A stretch of DNA of 64,000 nt from Quercus robur (Eukaryota > Streptophyta > Magnoliopsida > Fagales > Fagaceae): assembly GCF_932294415.1 (NCBI RefSeq), contig NC_065538.1, forward strand, positions 48,336,843-48,400,842. The letters run 5' to 3'. A model generated the notes under the pieces. It had not been told where the DNA came from. It searched no databases and saw only the letters and a list, made by a program, of their open reading frames with translations. The position numbers and the translations under genes were made by a program. This document shows positions 59,868-64,000 of this stretch, in pieces (positions within the stretch are counted from its first letter, which is position 1; each line of letters starts with the position of its first letter).

Positions 59868-61160
59868 TGAAGTTAACCTTGGAAGAAGAAGAGATAATTA
59901 ACATATCTAATGAAGGTCAACAAGAAGAATTAGAAAGTTGTGCTTTGACTGAAGTTTTTAACTTGCAAACCTTTTAATAAAAGAGTAGCTCTAGTGAAAC
60001 TCAAAAAAGCTTGGGGATTGGAGGATGGTGTGCAAGTTGTTGAAGTAGGGTCAAACTTGTTTCAGTTTAAGTTCAGATCTGAATTTGAGTTGAACAGAGT
60101 CTATACTGGAGGTCTATGGAGTTTGATAATCAAGCGCTACTATTAACAAGATGGAAGTCGGGGATGATGGCGACGAATGTTAAGTTTGATTCAATAGCTC
60201 TATAGATACAAATATGGGGGGCGCCTTTCGAGATGAGATTTGCCCGGGAAGCGAAGGAGGTGGGGAACCAATTAGGGAGGGTGTTGGAGGTCGAGAGACG
60301 GCATAACAATGATAGGTAGAATTTTTTTATGCGGGTTAAGGTGGCTATTCCACTAGAAAAAGAGATACGTCATGGGGCTTTCTTAGCAGGTTCGGGTGCG
60401 AAAAAATATTGGGTGAATCTTAAGTACAAGCGATTGCCTATATTGTGCCATTACTGTGGACTACTTGGGCATGAACTACAGTTTTGTGCTCAATATTTTA
60501 GCAAAACAAAATTTGGGACTAAGGTTGAATGCGATTATGGAGATTGGCTGAAGGCTTCGTTGGGTAGGACAAGATCACCACAGAGGAGGGAAGTTATGAA
60601 GGATGATGAGCATGAGAGAAAGAAAGGTGTTAGTAAAGGCCAGTCCGCTTCACAGAATATGGCGGAGGTGGGAGCTAGCGGTGGTGGGGAAGGGAGAAAA
60701 ATACCAAAATGGTTATGGAAGGCGTGGGGGGTGCTACCGGAATTGTGGGAGAAGATTGGGCTGGCAGCGGGAACATAGTCGAGAATCAAAGGAGTGGAGA
60801 CGTGGATAAGGGACGTGGAGATTCGGGTTCCTTAATTTTGGGAAGGCAGAAACCATGCTTACATGAGAGGTCTGAGGTGGCGCCAACAATACATGAAGAG
60901 CACGTGCAAATCAGTGATGCTGGAGCTGGGCTGAATAACATTAGAAAGCCCTCTACATGGACCAGACTAGTCCGAATGGATGTTGGGCCTGTGGGAGTAT
61001 TAAAAAAGGGAGCTAAATCCATTTTGGGAAAAAGAAACAACCTGGCTATGGTAGTTGATGGGGAGGCAGAGGTAGACAAGAATATCGAGAAAAAAGGGAA
61101 GGTTTGTGAGGACTTAACCACGTTTGAAACAGTAGGGGTGTTGCAACACCCTTGCCGAGA
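59868..61160 (+). pseudogene. LINE ORF1 (gag-like, DUF4283 and CCHC)
   Basis: From MKLTLEEEEIINISN (59868) the text is typical of plant L1 ORF1. It shifts frame at about 59975, then reads LKKAWGLEDGVQVVEVGSNL and FKFRSEFELNRVYTGGLW, the RNA-binding DUF4283 region. A zinc knuckle CHYCGLLGHELQFC follows (60448-60489), then a basic, Gly-rich tail. ORF1 coats the LINE RNA. Stops at about 60318 and 60776 break it; the tail goes on in another frame to 61167. Confidence 0.8.
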
Positions 61161-61163
61161 GCA

Positions 61164-63952
61164 ATGAGGCTTTTAAGTTGGAACTGCTAAGGGCTTGGGA
61201 ACCTTTGAACAGTTCAAAGCCTTCACAAATTAGTGAGGAAACAAGCTCCCGATTTATGTTTCTTAATGAAAACAAGGTTGGATCGAAGTGGATTTGAGAA
61301 GCATTGTGATGATGTACCTTTTAAAAATAAATTAATAGTGAAAAAGCCTAATTTGGGTGGAGGGTTGGCTTTGCTTTGAAAGGAGGAGGTGACTTTAGAT
61401 GTTATTAATTTTACTAATAACCATATTTTGGCTAAGGTTGTGGAGAAGGATGGTTTTGTGTGGTATCTCATAGGGTTCTATGGATGGCCAGAGGCAAATG
61501 AAAAGCGGAAGTCGTGGGTACTTTTATCTCATTTAAAGTCTTTTGTTGAGGTTCTATGGTGTTGTATTGAGGATTTCAGTGCCATACTTCACACATCGGA
61601 AAAACAAAGTGTCAATGCACCTTACCATAATCAGATGGAGGATTTCCGGGTTGCTTTGGAGAATTGTGAATTGACAGATTTGGGTTTTACTGAGCATAAA
61701 TTTACTTGGACAAACCGGCGGCCAGGATCAGCCCACACAAAACAACGATTGGATAGAGTTGTTGCTAACAAAGATTGGATTGAAAATTTCCTTGCCAATT
61801 CGGTTTCTCACTTGTTCAGCCATGCTTCTGATCATATTCCTATTCTGTTGAGAACTATGAATGATAGGCGGCTTAGGGGAAGGGGGGTTGGTGGTTTTAA
61901 GTTTGAGGAGAGTTGGTTGTTACAGGATGATTGTGAGGAAGTTGTGCATGAGGCATGGACAAAAGGTGGGCATGGTAGTCCAGGTTTGAGGGGTGTTATG
62001 GACCGAATCCAAGGCTGTGGGGCTGATTTGAATGCGTGGGGTTGTTTAAAGACTAAACCTAAAATAGAGGAAATTAAAAGATTACAAAAGAAATTGGAAG
62101 TGTTGAATGCAAAGGAGATGACCGAAGATAGCAGAAGTAAATTTCTTAAAGTGAGTAAACAGTTGGATGATTTATTGCTTAAGCAAGAGATTTTTTGGCG
62201 TCAGAGATCCCGAGTGTCATGGTTAAAGTATGGGGATAGAAATACTAAATTTTTTCATTCCAAGGCTTCCCAATGAAGGCGAAGGAATTTCCTTGAGGGA
62301 ATCAAGAATGCTAATGGGGTATGGGTGGAGGAAGTGGATGAAGTGGCGGAGGTGGCATCGAAGGAATGGAGGAATGCCTTAACACAGTTAATAGAAAAAT
62401 AACTGATGATATGTTGGAGGTGCTGTCTTGACTGTATAGCAGTGAAGAATTGAAAGCAGCGTTGTTCTAGATGGGACCAACAAAGGCTCCTGGACCCGAT
62501 GTTATGAATGCTCTTTTTTATCAAAAATTTTGGCATATTGTCAGTAATGAGGTGACTAATGTTGTGTTAGATTTTTTCCATACTGGTCATATGGTGCCTG
62601 ACATTAATTATACTTATATTGTTTTGATTCCCAAAGTAAGGAAACCAGAAAAAATGGCAGATTTTAGACCTATTAGTCTATGTAATGTAATATATAAAAT
62701 TATTTCAAAAGTCTTGGCGAATAGGCTAAAGTTGATATTGCCACAGTTAATTTCTCTTACTCAAAATGCTTTTGTACCAGGACGCCTTATTACTGATAAC
62801 GTGTTAGTAGCCTATGAGACTTTGCACGCCATGCATATTAGAAAAAAGGGGAAGAAGGGGGCCTTAGCTCTTAAATTGGATGTCAGTAAGGCCTATGATA
62901 GGGTGGAATGAGGCTTTCTTAAAGGCATGATGATTAAACTGGGGTTTCCGAAGGTTTGGGTGGACAGGGTTATGAGCTGTGTCTCTATACCCTCCTTTTC
63001 AGTCCGAATTAATGGCAAAGCATATAGGAATATCGTTCCTACTAGGGGTATAGGACAAGGTGATCCTTTGTCCCCTTGTTTCTGATATGTGCTGAAGGCT
63101 TTACGTCGCTCCTTCCTAAAGCCAAATTTGAAGGGAGGTTGCACGGAGTGGCAGTATGTAGAAGTGCCCCATCTATAACTAATTTGCTTTTTGCTGATGA
63201 TTCTTTGATTTTTTTGTCAAGCTAATAAAAATGAAGTGCAGGTTGTTTTTGATACTCTACAACTATATGTTGAAGCTTCGGGCCAATGCATAAATTTGGA
63301 GAAGTCTTCTACCTATTTCAGTAGTAATGTGTATATGGAACAGAAAACATGGATAATTGACAAACTAAAGGTAAAGGAAGTGGAGAAGTTTGATGCTTAC
63401 CTGGGGCTGCCTACTTTGCTAGGAAGAATGAAATATGATACTTTTGCTTTCATTAAGGAACGGGTTTGGAAAAAGATGCAAGATTGGAAGGGGAAGTTGT
63501 TATCTTAGGCCAGCAAGGAGGTTCTTATAAAGCAGTGGCTCAATCCATTCCCACGTATACAATGGGGGGTTTTTCAGCTACCTGGGAAATTATATGATGA
63601 ATTGGACGCTATGTGTGCTAGATTTTGGTGGGGACAAATTGGGGAGGAAAGGAAAATACACTGGAAAAATTGGAGTTTTTAACACTGTCAAAGAAAAAGG
63701 GTGGAATGGGTTTCAGAGATATACGATCATTTAATTTAGCCATGCTCGCAAAGCAAGGTTGGAGGTTATTGCAGGATAAAAACTCTCTTTTGTATAGTTG
63801 TTTCAAAGCAAAATATTTTCCAAGGTGTGATTTCCTTGATGTGAAGGATTGTCAAAATAGTTCCTACGTATGGAAGAGTTTGATTGCGGCTCAACCACTT
63901 ATGAAGAAAGGATGTTATTGGAGAGTGGGTAATGGGCTTCCATTCGGGTTTT
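61164..63952 (+). pseudogene. LINE ORF2 (endonuclease and reverse transcriptase), partial
   Basis: The start MRLLSWNC is followed at once by TAA (61188-61190) and by TGA (61206-61208). The endonuclease continues in pieces ([25 protein letters not shown] near 61840) in a 295-codon frame to 62276. RT follows: GPTKAPGPDVMNALFYQKFW (62474), YTYIVLIPKVRKPEKMADFR, LDVSKAYDRVE, stop at 62909-62911, then the catalytic FADD box (63190-63201) intact. Just after it an extra T in a T run shifts the frame. The thumb and linker region go on to 63952. Several stops sit where CGA or TGG is expected (TGA instead), as decay by C-to-T change would give. The window ends before the RNase H part. Confidence 0.9.
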
Positions 63953-64000
63953 AAAGGATTGCTGGCTGCCTAATCAACCAACAAAAAAAATTCTTTTTCA

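Larger units (their letters stand above)
59690..64000 (+). mobile_element. L1-type LINE, broken, running off the right edge
   Basis: A 5' leader with pyrimidine-rich sequence from about 59690 leads to ORF1 (gag-like) and ORF2 (endonuclease-RT). Both are interrupted by stops and frameshifts. The 5' edge is set only by where the leader seems to begin. The 3' end, poly(A) and TSD are outside the window. Confidence 0.85.

Noticed and set aside
1-64000. CRISPR arrays, operons, phage or bacterial genes
   Set aside because: The DNA is plainly plant nuclear (introns, LINEs, LTR elements, tRNA with pol III terminator); no regular spacer arrays were seen.

Overview
The window is nuclear DNA from a flowering plant, most likely a woody eudicot. 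It is AT-rich, its genes have short exons with GT..AG introns, and transposable elements of nearly every plant class are nested in one another. A Fagaceae-like source is my guess from the style of the repeats; nothing here proves it.

Host genes are few. (1) 50093-59170, minus: a complete 14-exon ATG7, the E1-like enzyme of autophagy (682 codons plus stop), with ATP-binding loop, catalytic Cys and acidic tail all readable. (2) 30598-34849, minus: a two-exon ARM-repeat protein (442 aa). (3) 18479-21398, minus: a four-exon acidic protein of unknown function (about 376 aa). (4) 46027-46097, minus: an intact tRNA-Gly(GCC) with a T9 terminator. A fifth locus, a CML41-like EF-hand fragment at about 4640-4970, is broken and sits inside a DNA transposon.

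Layout from left to right: AT-rich DNA with a solo LTR (2108-2907, TSD TTACC); two abutting TTA-flanked PIF/Harbinger-like elements (4405-5810 and 5814-8461), the first carrying the captured EF-hand fragment; a LINE 3' end (9538-10490); a degenerate endogenous plant pararetrovirus on the minus strand (about 11070-17835) with movement-protein, coat-like, zinc-knuckle and protease blocks, a further 396-codon ORF and a TATA promoter, but no recognisable reverse transcriptase, plus an inverted fragment of itself at 17862-18065; the acidic-protein gene; a decayed LINE (24746-27735) split by a solo-LTR-like insertion; a TRIM-like LTR remnant; the ARM gene; then about 15 kb of AT-rich DNA with MITEs, a long inverted repeat, a minisatellite and microsatellites; the tRNA and a textbook hAT non-autonomous element (46468-47554); ATG7; and at the right edge a LINE (from about 59690) that runs off the window.

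The most instructive structure is the nest in ATG7: its last intron is about 5.1 kb because a Ty1/copia element (about 50376-55083, opposite strand) lies in it, and that element has a tRNA-derived SINE (53418-53536, 17-bp TSD) inserted in its reverse transcriptase. ATG7 itself reads through intact. No operons, CRISPR arrays or bacterial features are present. All calls were made by eye; coordinates of repeat edges without a TSD are approximate.
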